A DNA stretch of 64,000 nt from Chloranthus sessilifolius (GCA_021018995.1 CM037590.1:72077597-72141596), one strand, 5' to 3'. Positions 38,445-50,607 are shown, counted from the first letter of the stretch. Numbers and translations are program-made. Notes: generated by a model from the sequence alone, not told the origin.

Positions 38445-39110
38445 TCCATCACGACAAGGTAAGTGTTGGTGAAACAGATACGTGACTGCTTAAGAACCAC
38501 TCGAAAGAGGCCATCATTCCAAGCACAGTAGCCCAAAAACATCTCTAAAAATGATGATATCCTTTGCTACCCCATTTGAGCCTGGGCCTTCCTTTCAATA
38601 AATCCATTCCCCCCAAAAAAATATATATACATGTACATACACCAAAAAAAAAAGAGAGAGAAAAGATGAAGTAGAGTTACTATCAAAATTCAAAAAAATC
38701 GAAAAAGTAAAACCTCAAAAAGAGATTGCCTGAAATAAAGTAAAAAGAACAAAAAAAAAATGTAAAAGAATCACGGGGCATGTACAGTAAAACCCCCAAG
38801 GAAGAAAGTATGTTGAGAAAACTGAAGCCGTATCAAGGAAATCCTTTTAACCCAGCATACCTTCAAATCCTAACCTAACCCATGGCCAAGCTACACCCTG
38901 AAGGAAGCCCTCTTTGTAGGCTCGCAAGCAGTCATAATATCTGTTAAGTCAATATGAGCCGAGTCGTGAGACGACACAAGAACCCCATCCAGCCGGCTAT
39001 GACGGAATCGACGTCTATGTCGTGGCTCTTGAAAAAATATATATAATAATAATAAATATATATATATATATAATAAAATAAAAATACAAGCTCAAAGCAA
39101 GATGGACGTG

Positions 39111-39234
39111 GTGAAAACCCGAAAGGGCGCTACGGGTAAAAACAGCGAGTTTGTGCTGACCAAGTGAAAACCCGAAAGGGCGCTTGGGGTAAGAGAGCTA
39201 AACCCATGGACGTGGTGAAAACCCGAAAGGGCGC
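39111..39234 (+). repeat. E3: three GTGAAAACCCGAAAGGGCGC repeats
   Basis: Exact 20-bp copies at 39111-39130, 39164-39183 and 39215-39234, 53 and 51 bp apart; the first and third are also preceded by ATGGACGTG. The core CCCGAAAGGG can form a 3-bp stem closed by a GAAA loop. I recall this sequence from 3' regions of other Tat-type elements. Confidence 0.85.
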
Positions 39235-40996
39235 CACAAGTAAATAAAGGGGGAAATAATAAATAAATAAGAAGAGAGAAAATTGAAAAAGAAAGGCTTG
39301 GACTGATTGAGAATATTGATGAGGAACCATTTTGTTACTCTTCCTATATCCTCTTGTTCAACTGGGCCGCTCATGCTAGTTCGAATCGGGTCCCGACCAT
39401 AATTGTCTTTGTGAAACCCACACCGTCAATTGTATGACCCGAGGCAAGGAGAAAGGTTTAACTCAATCCAAAGGGATCAACGTTCTGGCCTTGGTAAAAT
39501 CTGGAAACTCACTCAGGTTCGACTGCATGAAAGAGTTCGACTATGCTCAAAATGGGACCCGTTACTCCGTCTCACTATCAAGGCATCAAAAAAAAAAAAG
39601 AGCCAAAAATTTAAAAAAAAATCAAGAAAAATCCAAACACCAAAAACTATGTATATATTTCTACTCATTTTCATGTACATATTTTCAGCATCATATTTCA
39701 ATCTCAAAAATGAAGAAAAATAAAAAAAAATCTTCAAAAACAAAAATCTAAAAAATATATATATCTTGAAAATGAAAAAGTATAGGTAGAAATCTACTTT
39801 TTCTTTTATTGTTTAGGATGCATTTTCTTTATATGTATAAACAAAAAAGGGACTGACGTTTTCTCGAGAATGTGCAGGAACATCACACGGTCCAATGCCT
39901 TGAAGCAGGCAACTTCTCAGCGATGGACAAATCAGATACAGCATCTCACCATCGACGTCAGGTCTAACAAAAAAATGATGAAAATCATTTCGAAAAGAAA
40001 AAGAAATCTATGTTTTCATGCGACGCACATGCGTGTTTCGATGCTGTAAAATGTCAATATTTTATCAACAGCGCAGATGTACAAAATTAATGTCCTAGGT
40101 CAAAGGTTCGCCTTGGATCCATGGATCCTACTTCAAAGTAGGAGCAACGGTGTAAGTCCTGGTCAAACAGTCAATGTTTCGGTTGGGTCAACTCCACTGC
40201 TAAATCTTTTGAGTGACGAGTGCTCTGTTTTGGATTCGTGTGAACTTGAGTTGTCTTAAGCTTCAGATTCTCCGTTGAAAAAGGTCAATAGTTGGTTGAG
40301 ACCAACCTGTTGAGAATGAGATTATGTGTCAATCAAACTATGTGCAACCATGCATTCAGAAGGGTTCATTTTCCTTTTTATTTTCTGCAGGCTTAAAACC
40401 TGTATGGGCAGCAGTATCCTTATAAAGTGTACGCCATGCGTCTGGGTATCCGTATGATGGTCGTTTGTCCCCGCAAATTGTACCCTGGTGGGTCCGGGTC
40501 GAGGCTTCCATTGCCTTTGTTGTTGCTTATTGCCCCTGATGGGTGCATGATTATGCATAGTTAATTGATGATTATGATCATTGTTAACAGAGGCCAGGAT
40601 TGGATGCCCCCTTTTGGGAGGTACCCAATGTTTGGCTGGATCTATTCAAGGAAGTCGAAACTGGATACTCTGGGTAATGTGGATCTGGGGCACGCTTTGA
40701 AAAATGGCACGCACTCCTAAAAAGCATTGTGACATCTATTCACTTCGCTCAGGTGGTCATGCTAAATAAACTTTGGGATCGATGGGTTCGCCCAAAGATC
40801 TAGAACCCTACTTTCTGCAGGGGCACCCGCGAATAATCCAATGAGGTCATCAAATGCCTTGTAGGATTGGACGCAAAATGTGGAGCCTTGCGTATATTTA
40901 CTTCACACCTATCTTTAAATGTGGGTAGATCACCCACTTACTTACGAAGCTGTTGCATTCATAATGAATCTCGAGCATCAATCACCTTCAAATCAT

Positions 40997-41160
40997 CTCG
41001 AGAAGCGGACGTTTTTCCCGACTAACGGGCTTTCGCAACTCGAGAGGCGAACGTTTTTCCCAGCTATTGGGCTTTCGCAACTCATTCCACTTCAGTTATG
41101 CCCAATAATGTCGCTAAGCGCTTGGGAATCGATTACCTCGAGAAACGAATGATTAGCCTG
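40997..41160 (+). repeat. E3: 42-bp repeat upstream of the 3' LTR
   Basis: CTCGAGAAGCGGACGTTTTT at 40997 recurs, slightly changed, at 41039, each followed by CCC(N)5-6GGG then CTTTCGCAA. A decayed third copy starts near 41138. Confidence 0.75.
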
Positions 41161-41301
41161 GCACCCCAGGGCTTTCGTTTTCTCACCGTGTTACTCACCT
41201 GATGTTTGAAGTTCGTTCTGAATGCTGCGGACCTGTCAGTAATGCCTTGGGCCTCTTCAGATGTCTCTTTTCTTTGGCATACGATTATTAGTGATCGGAT
41301 A

Positions 41302-41316
41302 CCAAAGAGGGGCATC
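41302..41316 (+). other. E3 polypurine tract
   Basis: CAAAGAGGGGCATC directly before TGTAGACACCC at 41317. Confidence 0.85.
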
Positions 41317-42727
41317 TGTAGACACCCAAATTTGGCCCAAGACCCGATCGAAACACCTTTGGAGAGAGGTGTAATTCTGAGCTTTTGATGGCATGTATGG
41401 AACCCTTAGGAATCACCCTAAACCCTTAGGAATCACCCTAGATCTCTTAGGAACCTACTCCAAATCTTTAAAAACCAATCTCGAACCCTTAGGAATTAAC
41501 CATACCCTTCCCAGACCTATTAGAACCCTTCTCGGGCACGATTCGAACCCCCATGAACAGTGGTTAGAAAGAGGAGTGCTAAAGTTTTTTGTGGATAGTT
41601 TCCCAACCTAAGGTATATACCATTGGAAAGTAGACTTTTCCAGCTTTCCAACGAGCAAAGAATTGCCTAATTTGGAGTTTCACATCAAAAGATATGGCAG
41701 AATGAAGATCGTAAATTTGTACGAGATATTGTAAAACCGGACCCATACAGCCAATTTCGAACTAACCAAAATAGCTGATGAAAAGAGGAGTGCCAAGGTT
41801 ATCATATATAGTTTCCTAACCTAAGGCCTATACCATTGGAAAGTAGACTTTTCTAGCTTTCCAACGAGACAAGAATCACCTAATTTGGAGTTGTAAATAA
41901 AAAGTTATGGCAATTTGAAAATTACGGATTTGTTCAGGAAATTGCAAACCGGGCCGGGCCCCTGCGGGTCTTCAACTTCCAACAGTTTGGACCTGGTTTT
42001 CCTTCAAAAAATGGCCAAAATTGACATTGGGGGTTTGACTTATGGACCATCCCAAAGTTTAGGGTGTGTTTCTTTAGGACCCTAGTGACCCTATTAGCTT
42101 AAGTTATCACCCTTTTACCATTCAAGTCACCACCCTATCATCTACCATTAAACCCAAATCCCTCTTCTCCAAGCTCTAGAAAACCACAAAAACCTTAGAT
42201 TGCCTATTACCTAATTGCTAATCTAATTAGGACTTTAACCCCTCACTAATCCTTCCTTTCTCTATAAATAGAGAGCCACCCCTCTTGCTTAAGGGTTGAG
42301 AGTTTTTACCTAAGAGAGAAAGAGCTTAAGTGAGAAGATCTTTCTCTCTTTGGTGCACCATCCTCATACAAATTCCAGAATTGAAAAAACCCCTTTAGAC
42401 CTTAGTATTTCACTAAAAACCTCTAGGTTAGGTGTGTGTTATCCCCTAGCGTTCCTTCTCTACCTCTTAGTTTCAAGCCTTAGGAGTTAGAACCCCATTC
42501 CATACCATATAAGCCTTCAAAAAGCTCACCGAAGCAAGCCAACACAAGGCTCCTCAACGGTGCTACAAGGGCCCGAGAGCTCCGGCTCTCCCCTCTATTC
42601 CTCTACCTTCTTTGCTTTTCCTCTATCCTAGAATTGAGCCGTTACGCTGCCTAAATTTTGGCAAGCGGGAAGGGCTCAATAGGATCGGTGTGCCTTCGGG
42701 CAAGGGAAAGTGCCGCTCATTTTACTT

Positions 42728-42775
<48 letters not shown>

Positions 42776-43050
42776 TATATAAACCAGCCCCACATAGACC
42801 TGGCCTTAAGTAGAGACCGCATTTAGTGGGTTGATCGGGTGCCTAACACCTTCCTGATCGATAATCGAAGCCCCTACCCAAGAGCCTTTGGTGTGGACCG
42901 GATTCAGAGTCATATTTTTAGCACTTCGGTGCTCATAAAAATGAACTAGGTATCCTGGGACACTGAAAGCTCCGGGTGGCGACTCTATATTTTTTATAGT
43001 TAGAGAGCGATTCGTTGCGACGGGATCGTCACGATTCCCACGGTTGCACA
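41317..43050 (+). repeat. E3 3' LTR (1.73 kb)
   Basis: Colinear with the 5' LTR; the main length difference is a much longer (TA)n at 42732-42774. Ends TTGCACA before CCCCC. Confidence 0.92.
42732..42774. repeat. (TA)n microsatellite in E3 3' LTR
   Basis: About 21 TA units, against about 8 at the same place in the 5' LTR (27806-27820). Confidence 0.9.
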
Positions 43051-43055
43051 CCCCC

Positions 43056-44064
43056 GTTTTTTAAGAATTTTAGAATTGATTAATTGCTTTAGTTTTATAC
43101 TTTTAGTACGATTGATTAGTAAGTTTATTTCAGCATGCTTAATTAATTTCGTGTCTTAAATCTTCGTATGACTGATTAATCTCTTTAGATCTGAATTTAA
43201 TCGATCAATTCCTTGCTTCAATTATAATTAAATGGGATTAAATTCATTGCTTCAATTAGATTCTTTAGCATAGTCAATTCATTGTTTCAATTAGAGATTT
43301 TCACAAAATTAGTTTATTTATCTTAATCAGATTTGGTAAAAATTAGTTTATTTGTCTTAATTAGATGTTATTAGGATTAATTCCTTTGCTTAAATCAGAG
43401 TTTCAGCAAAATCAGTCTTTTATTTCAGTCAGAATTCTAACAGGACTGCTATAATTGCTTCAATTAGAATTTCAATAGAAGTGTTATACCTTATTCAATC
43501 AAAATTCTAGTATACTTGATATGCCTGAACGAATTAAAGTCTCACCAAAACTATTATACATACACTCCTTGTACCAGTAGGAGACTGAAACTAATTGGAC
43601 TTCTAGTAGCATCGAGAAACTAACATAAATTAGACTTTCAATAGAATTGGGAAATCAACCTTAACTGGACTCCTAACCGGATTGGAACAAACCTATATAA
43701 CTAAATTCCCAATAGAACCAAAGGAGATCTAAACTGACTAGAAGTATAACTATAAAGGGAAATAAAAGGAAATCAAACTATCTAACCAAAAGAAATAGAA
43801 CGTTGCTGACGTTCGTAGGCGGACGATTCAGTATAAAAGCAACCCATACCCGCTCCTAAGCGTGATCATTGACGTGTTGCAGCGTCGATAAATATCTGCA
43901 GTTGGCGATCGCAATAAATTAGAAACTTTTAAGGAAACCCCTTTTATTATTTATTTTTACCTTAATTATTCCAAACACCGTATCGCTAGAGTCCGCTAGG
44001 ACATAGTTGGAAGCCACTGATTCAACGAGAACCGAGAGGAACCCAGAAAAAGCACACGCCAACA
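43056..44064 (+). repeat. E2 3' LTR, second segment
   Basis: Colinear with about 4066-5075. It resumes after the CCCCC duplication at 43051-43055 and ends ...CCAACA before CTCAT. Confidence 0.92.
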
Positions 44065-44069
44065 CTCAT

Positions 44070-45129
44070 GCGTTTGAATTCCCAAGCGTCAAGGTCCACA
44101 GTGGCTTCCCATGCTCTCATTCAAGCGTTCAACCTAATTTACATCATATCACATGCAAAGCATCAAGAACGATGCGAAAGAGAAGGTACAAGACCCTCCC
44201 AGAACTCCAAGGTCCAAAACAAAACTTACTTAAAAATTGTCAAAATCGATTAATCGATCCCCATATCGATTAATTGAATTTTCAAAATTGATTAATCGAT
44301 CCTAAATCGATTAATCAAAATTCTAAAATCGATTAATCAATCCACAAATCAATTAATCGGTTTTCCCAGACTCCTCATTTTTCAGCCACTGAGAGTACTT
44401 AGATGATTAATCAATTTCAAATCAATTAATCGAATTCATTTCAATTAATTGGTTTCGGGCATCAGTGCCTAGATTTTCCTTTTGTCAAAGATTGATTGAT
44501 TGATTTTCAAAATCGATTAATCAATTTTGATAGGAACTCAGCCCTCTTCGGACATTTCCTCTAGGTTTGTTCTCTTTAAACTTTCTCCTTTTTCCAACTC
44601 TTTAATTCATTATTAAATCATTACATTAATGCACCACATCATACACATCATAATTTAAAGAAATCTCACCTCAAATCCAAGTGTGAATGATTTAAGGGCT
44701 TGGCTCCAAAAGCTAGGGCTCTTAGCCTGATTCCACGAACTCACACACGTCGCCTCCGGAGTTAATGCTCAAGCACGCCTTCAATTCAAAATCCACACTA
44801 ACTCCTTTAGCATTTACTCTTTCCTTCCCTCTAAACTCTCTCTCTCTCTCTTCATAAATCCCTAACCACCAACCAAACCAAAGAGAAATAACTTCTCTTT
44901 ATCCTTAAGGCTACTTAACTCATTCCATGCATTTGGTACAAAGAACACACACCTGTTATAGGTGTATGTGACTTCACAACAACATCTAACACCACACTCA
45001 CAAGCACATTCACATCAAACCTAATTTAACCTAAGTCATCAAGTTGACTTCCACTCGATTTCACCAGTGCCCAAGTGAGCATGCATCCCAAGGACACTTT
45101 TCAAAGCCCAAATTTTGGAGGATGTTACT
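44070..45129 (-). repeat. E1 3' LTR, inner segment
   Basis: Colinear with 53885-54892 of the 5' LTR. It includes an array of AATCGATTAATCGATT-like words at about 44228-44535, a CTCTCTCT tract near 44835, and the LTR edge at 45129 that meets the polypurine tract. With 1249-2620 it totals about 2.43 kb, against 2.38 kb for the other LTR. Confidence 0.9.
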
Positions 45130-45146
45130 TCTCCCCACCTTGGGAA
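45130..45146 (-). other. E1 polypurine tract
   Basis: Minus strand CCAAGGTGGGGAGAAG immediately before the 3' LTR edge: the plus-strand primer site. 45147-45518 between it and the extra gene is AT-rich, with nothing else recognisable. Confidence 0.8.
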
Positions 45147-45518
45147 TTTTTTGTCCTTGAAAATGTATCCAAGGGCTTCCCTTCATGGAAGACCCATTCA
45201 CATAAGCACATGATAATTATACAACGTCATTACTACACATCCTGCATAAATCTTACTACATTTGCATTCATTAACGGTAAACTGAATAGAAGATAAGCAA
45301 GGATTGAAATTGCATTACTGAAAAAGAAACAATGGCAACCATGCCATATAATTTTTATACATCGGTTAACTCACCCATTTCTGCACACATTCAAAGTTTA
45401 CCCTTTACATTTTTCAGCTCCCCAGCCGTTTACTCTTTACAACATATTTTCCAAAATGCACATATTAATTACAACCCAAAACAAATACAACTAAAAAAGA
45501 AACATAAAAAACTAGCAG

Positions 45519-46950
45519 TCACACGGTCCCGTCCCCTGACTGATTCTCGCCATCATGCTCACGTGTACCAGAACCAGAGGCATTAGGAGTCCATGTCCGC
45601 GCCGCTGCAATGCACTGATGGTAATAGCTGGGATACATGAACTGCATGGTCTGGTAGAGCAACGCCTCATGAAAATTCAGCCAATGGTCCATCCAGGTGT
45701 TGCTCTCCTCCATACACCTTTGGTGTGCGAGCATCTGGTGGTTGTTCTCCACCATGAGGGCGAGAACATCATCAATAGTACCCTGTGGTGGGGCCTGAGA
45801 GGCCCGTCTCTTGTGAGAACGGATAGGAGTAGTAGGAGTAGGTTGTGTAGGAGCAGGAGGTGGTGGTAGAGGATGCTCCTCCGACTGCATAGGGGTCAAT
45901 AGGCTGCTCCCCCGCTGCTGGTGGGTCCTGCTGTGGTGGGGCATTTCCATCTTGGGCAGGTGTTGGTCCCTTCGTTGGTGGCACCTTCTTTAGAAGGTTG
46001 TAGCTTCTGCTCTATGAAGCAATGAAGTAATGTTTGACATGATTTGTAGCCCTCGGCTTGGTCAGAGGAATCACATACTCTGCGACAGTAGAGTAGCACT
46101 CAAGCATACTTGAAATAAGCCGAGCGTAAGGCATATGCTCCTTCGGTATTAAGGGTCCCTTCATCATCTTTCCCTTGATATAGGTCATGCTCTCCATCAC
46201 CAATTTAGTGGTGTCGAACCAACGACAGTGGTATGCCGCGTACAACGCCTGTTGGACCAACTCCACTCTCTCGGTGTCATGGCACATGGGATAGAAGTTG
46301 CATTTGATAATCGAGTCAAGCATCGGGGGTAAGTCAACCCTTCGTACGGATTTCTCAGATCCCTTATTTCCCTTGTTCATCTCGATTCGAATTTCCTCAT
46401 AATTTACGGGTTGTGCAAAAGGGGGTAAAAAGTTGGTCTCTGGTACGTAGATCGGAAAGCATTCCAAAGACTAGTTAATGTGGCATAGGGTAAAAAGGTA
46501 CTTACGACCATCGATCTCAGTAGTAATGGTGCCGGTCTCCCTACCTTGCTTTAAGTTTCGATAAAACAACCTAATTAACCTAGGATAATAATAATCATGC
46601 AGTGGTTTCAAAAGGTTATCGAGGCCCGCATCGAGAAGGCATTTTCAGGCCCATTTTGTTTCGCCCTCAACCTCCAGGTCCTCAAAGAGAGCTTGGTCGA
46701 TGATGTATTCATACTCAAATTCCTTCGCAGCCCACCACTCATTAGGTTGCAGAAAATTTTTTGGGTTGAGGTGGTGACATGTCGCGTGACAGCGCGTCCG
46801 TCGAATAAGATGATGATGATGATGTTTTTTATTTGTTTCCGATTCCGAAGCCCCCAAATCCCTCGCAAGTGTCGCTAGCCAAAGGAAGAAGAAAAGGCGC
46901 TCAAAAGGGAAAATTGAGTTTGAAATTCGAAATGGGAAATTTTTTCCCAA
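45519..46950 (-). pseudogene. E1 extra gene between integrase and 3' LTR
   Basis: Same strand as E1's pol, so it could be carried on E1's transcript. Stretches at 46012-46467 (151 codons) and 45519-45950 (143 codons) remain open. The first contains ALYAAYHCRWFDTTKLVM and MPYARLISSMLECY; upstream, near 46500-46590, is an 'RLFYRNL'-like block. This pattern resembles, from memory, the 'putative plant transposon protein' domain found in many plant hypothetical proteins. The second is Pro-rich, with SHKRRAS, then a Gln/Met-rich helical tail, the usual C-terminal look of that family. Extra ORFs of this kind are known from some plant Gypsy lineages. Function unknown; decayed. Confidence 0.6.
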
Positions 46951-47489
46951 AATTGTTACTTATAGGCAAAAATCGATTAATTGGTTTTCATCACTTAAAC
47001 TCAGCTGCTCGAAATCGATTGATCAGTTTCAAAAATCAATTTTCAAAATCGATTAATCGAAATTAACTGTTATTATTTTTCCAAGTTTCTCAGCTCACTG
47101 ATGTGAGCCAATCGTTCAATCGAACGATTTAGATTAATCGAAAACCAAAATCGATTAATTGATTTGTAAATCGATTAATCAATTTTGACATAATTGTAAA
47201 AAATTTTACTTTTTAGTTTTCTTCATTTGCTTCTATCTTTTTGTCAGGTTTTCTATGGCTTTTAAGTGATCCACTTACTGACCTTGCTTTTGCTTCTCTG
47301 TACCTATTGTCCACTCATTGCATGATGCAATTTCCATCATGCAAAACATTTGTGACTTCCCGAAAGGTCCAATTACCACCAACATTTTTTTCTTTTCATT
47401 TCCTGAATAAGTTGACATAGACGTGCGAACTTTCTATTACATAGACGTGTCAAACTTACAACATACAAACAATGATACAATTAGGCTCT
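46951..47489 (-). repeat. E1 spacer with ATCGATTAATCGAT array
   Basis: Noncoding stretch between the chromodomain and the extra gene. At about 46966-47190 it holds a loose array of ATCGATTAATCG-type words, the same words as in both E1 LTRs. The rest is AT-rich and featureless. Confidence 0.7.
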
Positions 47490-48949
47490 TAGCTCTCCGT
47501 AAATAAGTCTGGATACTGCTCTCTCACATCCTCCTCGTGTTCCCAAGTAGCTTCTTCGGCCGGATGATTCTTCCATCTAACAAGCACTAAAGGACTTACC
47601 TTCGTGCGTAAAACTTATTCTTTTCTATCCAATAACTGAGCCGCTTCCTCGATCATGGTCATATCTTCGTGCATTTCGATCGGCTGACCTCCCAAGATAT
47701 GGGCAGGGTCATTCACATACTTTCGAAGCATGGATACATGAAACACGTTATGTACCCGATCAAATAATGGTGGTAATCCAATGCGATATGTGACCTCGCC
47801 TACTCGATCCAAAACATCAAAGGGTCCAAGGTGACGGAGACTCAGTTTTCCCCTCTTCCCAAATCTAATGACGCCTTTCATGGGTGATACCTTCACAAAC
47901 ACATGCTCGCCAACGGCATAATCCACACTCGTTCTTTTGATATCGGCATAGCTCTTCTGTCTGCTCTAAGATGACTTAAGTCTCTCTCTTATCATATGAA
48001 CGACAATGGCGTTATCTTCAAGTAACTCCGACCCCAAAATAAACATTTCGCCGGTCTCTTCCCAATTGATAGGCGATCTACATCGCCGTCCATAGAGAGC
48101 TTCATAGGGTACCATTCCAATGCTCGCCTGAAAGCTATTATTGTATATAAATTCGATCAACGATAGGTGTTGATCCCATGATCCTTGTAATTCAAGCATA
48201 CACGCTCTAAGCATGCCTTCTATCACCTGATTTACCTGCTTTGTTTACCCATTGGTCTACGGATGGAACGCTGAACTAAAGTCCAATCGCATACTCAAGC
48301 CTTCTTGATACTTCTTTTAAAATTTTGAAGTGTATAACGGGTCATGATCAGAGACAATGCTACTAGGAATCCCATACAATCATACTATCTCTTTCATATA
48401 TAACTCCGCGAGTCTTCTTACTGTGTACATTATGTTGTACGATAAGAAGTGAGCCGACTTGGTCAGTCGATCCACGACTACCCAAATAGTGTTGTATCTC
48501 TTTGCTGTACACGGTAATCCCATGATGAAATCTATGGAGATTGATTCCCATTTTCACTCTATTATGGGTAGAGGTTGTAATAATTCAGCAGGGTGTCTGT
48601 GGTTCACTTTCACCTGCTAACATGCCAAACACCTTGACACGTACTTAGCTACGTCTTACTTCAGGCCTCTCCACCAGTAATTCTTCCTGAAGTCTTGATA
48701 CATTTTGGGGCCAGCAGGGTGGATTGCATATTTTGATTTGTGAGCCTCATCAAGAATAGTTTATCGTAGATCGGCATCAACTAGAATACAAAGGCGTCCC
48801 TTGAATAGTAAGAAACCATCTTCTTTCACTGAAAATTCTGGTTTGATGCCCTCAATCACATCTTGTCGAATCTTGTTTAACTCCGAGTCTTTCATCTGTA
48901 GCTCGTGAATATGCTCAAAGATCATCGGTCTCACTATGATGTTGGCCAA
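47490..48949 (-). pseudogene. E1 integrase with C-terminal chromodomain
   Basis: Inserts the element's DNA. An N-terminal zinc-binding part with a 'YWWRG'-like motif lies around 48600-48700. The catalytic core runs to about 47966 and includes the late-core block SIGMVPYEALYGRRCRSPINW. The C-terminal domain at 47615-47926 has GEHVFVKVSP and LGPFDVLDRVGEVTYR. A chromodomain at about 47490-47600 shows VLVRWKNHP and EEATWE, followed by QYPDLF. Chromodomains bind histone marks and steer insertion; this one places E1 among the chromoviruses. Decayed. Confidence 0.9.
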
Positions 48950-49242
48950 GAAAACCCCTATAGCTTACACCTCGATATTTGCATCATATAATGAAAGATC
49001 TTCAAACAACTTCCATCTATGCATCCCCATGATCAAATTAGCTAATTGAGCTTAACCTAACAACTCAAGGCATCGACTACGATATTAGCCTTGCCTGAGT
49101 GATATTGCATGGAGCAAGCATAGTCATTGAGAAACTCCATCCATCTGTGCTACCTCATATTTAATTCCTTCTGTGTAAACAGGTACCTGAGGCTCTTATG
49201 GTCGGTGAAGGTCTCAAAGGTTTCACCGTATAAATAATGTCT

Positions 49243-50520
49243 CTAAATTTTCAATGCAAATATCACCGCTGCTAGTTCCAGGTCGTGTGTCAGGTAGTTC
49301 TTCTCGTGATCTTTCAGCTGTGTCGACCTGTAAGCAATCACCTTCTTATGTTGGTTCAGCACGCAGCCCAAGCCATTAAATGAAGCATCACTATATACCG
49401 CAATCCCTCCACTGCCTGAAAGACTCGCTAGTACTGGAGCTGAAGTGAGTTTCTTCTTGAGTTCTTCAAAACTCTTTTCGCACGTTTCACTCCACTCAAA
49501 TCTTGCATCCTTCCTTCTGAGTCTCGTAAGTGTTCTTGATATTTTTAAAAATCCCTCTACAAAACATCGATAGTAGCCAGCTAGACCAAAGAAACTACGG
49601 ATGTCTGTTACCGACTTTGGTTGTTCCCATTTCACCACTGCTTCGATCTTAGTCGGATCTACTGTGACACCATCCTTTGAGACAACCTGTCCCAAAAAGC
49701 TAACTTTCTCCAACTAGAACTCGCACTTACTGAATTTGGCGTACAGTTGGTGTTCACATAGAGTTTGTAGAGCAACTCTCAAATGTTCTTCGTGTTCCTT
49801 CTTTGACTTAGAATATATCAGGATGTCGTCGACAAATACTATGATGTAAGTGTCCAGGTGTGGTTTAAACACCTGATTTATCAAGTCCATAAACGATGTT
49901 GGTGCATTCGTCAAACCAAACAGCATCACTAAGAATTCGTAGTGTCCGTATCGCGTCCTGAATGTTGTCTTCTGGATGTCCTCTGCCTTGACTCTCAGCT
50001 GATAGTATCCAGATCTCAGATCGATCTTGGAAAAATACCTTGCTCCTTACAGTTGATTAAATAAATCATCAATCCTGAGCAATGGATATTGATTCTTGAT
50101 GGTTAGTTTGTTTAACTGGCGATAGTCGATGCACAGTCATATCGACTCATCTTTCTTCTTTACAAACAAGACCGGTGCTCCCCAAGAAGACATGCTAGAT
50201 CTTACAAACCCGTTATCCATGAGCTCTTGAAACTTCTCTTCCAACTCTCTCAATTCAGCAGGAGCAATTCGATATGGTGCTTTAGAAATAGGCTACGTTC
50301 CAGGTGCTAAGTCGATAGCGAATTCTACCTCTCTATCAGGAGGTAATCCTGGCAATTCTTCCGAAAATACATTCTCAAATTCACGCGTAACTGTAATATC
50401 TGAAATAATGTTCTTCCCTTCCTTATCTTCCTTTAAAAATGCCAAGTAACCACTACACCCCTTTTTGACCAAGCGTTTGGCCCTGACTGCGGACACAAAT
50501 GGCATAAACATTGATCTCAT
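49243..50520 (-). pseudogene. E1 reverse transcriptase and RNase H
   Basis: Copies the element's RNA to DNA. The RT lead-in contains FSEELPGLPPDREVEFAIDL (about 50300-50400), typical of Gypsy RT linkers. The palm shows [10 protein letters not shown] and the catalytic FVDDILIYS (about 49810-49840). RNase H of the RT_RNaseH type follows at 49243-49713, with [11 protein letters not shown] and [15 protein letters not shown]. Domain order and length are normal for a chromovirus. Decayed. Confidence 0.9.
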
Positions 50521-50607
50521 TCCCCGAAATCAGAATGATCTCCTCATATTAGGTCCGAAGATGATGACTTTATTCTTACAATCGACCGTTGCACCATGCT
50601 ATGATAA

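Larger units (their letters stand above)
38445..41301 (+). other. E3 3' noncoding region
   Basis: No extra gene seen, unlike E2. Contains A-rich stretches, (TA)n near 39040-39072, three CCCGAAAGGG repeats (39111-39234) and a 42-bp hairpin-bearing repeat (40997-41160). 39430-39750 gives overlapping open stretches that are Lys-rich and match nothing I know. Confidence 0.6.
26389..43050 (+). mobile_element. E3: Ogre/Tat Ty3/Gypsy fossil, innermost element
   Basis: 16.66 kb, starts TGTAGACACCC and ends TTGCACA. LTRs 26389 to about 28088 and 41317-43050; primer-binding site, Gag, protease, G-patch-like motif, RT, two RNases H, integrase and polypurine tract all in order. Sampled LTR divergence is about 3 %, the lowest in the window. 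Broken, with roughly fifteen to twenty interruptions, but the best preserved Ogre/Tat copy here. It is inserted in the 3' LTR of E2 in the same orientation. Confidence 0.93.
2621..44064 (+). mobile_element. E2: giant Ogre/Tat Ty3/Gypsy fossil, split by E3
   Basis: Starts TGTAGACACCC, ends ...CCAACA, and is flanked by CTCAC/CTCAT. 5' LTR 2621-5075; internal region 5076-24975; 3' LTR 24976-26388 plus 43056-44064. Without E3 it is about 24.8 kb, within the size range known for Ogre elements. Gag, protease, G-patch-like motif, RT, RNase H, second RNase H and integrase occur in Ogre/Tat order, followed by a long 3' region with an antisense gene. It is heavily broken, with more than thirty interruptions by eye. 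Sampled LTR divergence is about 4-5 %. Confidence 0.92.
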
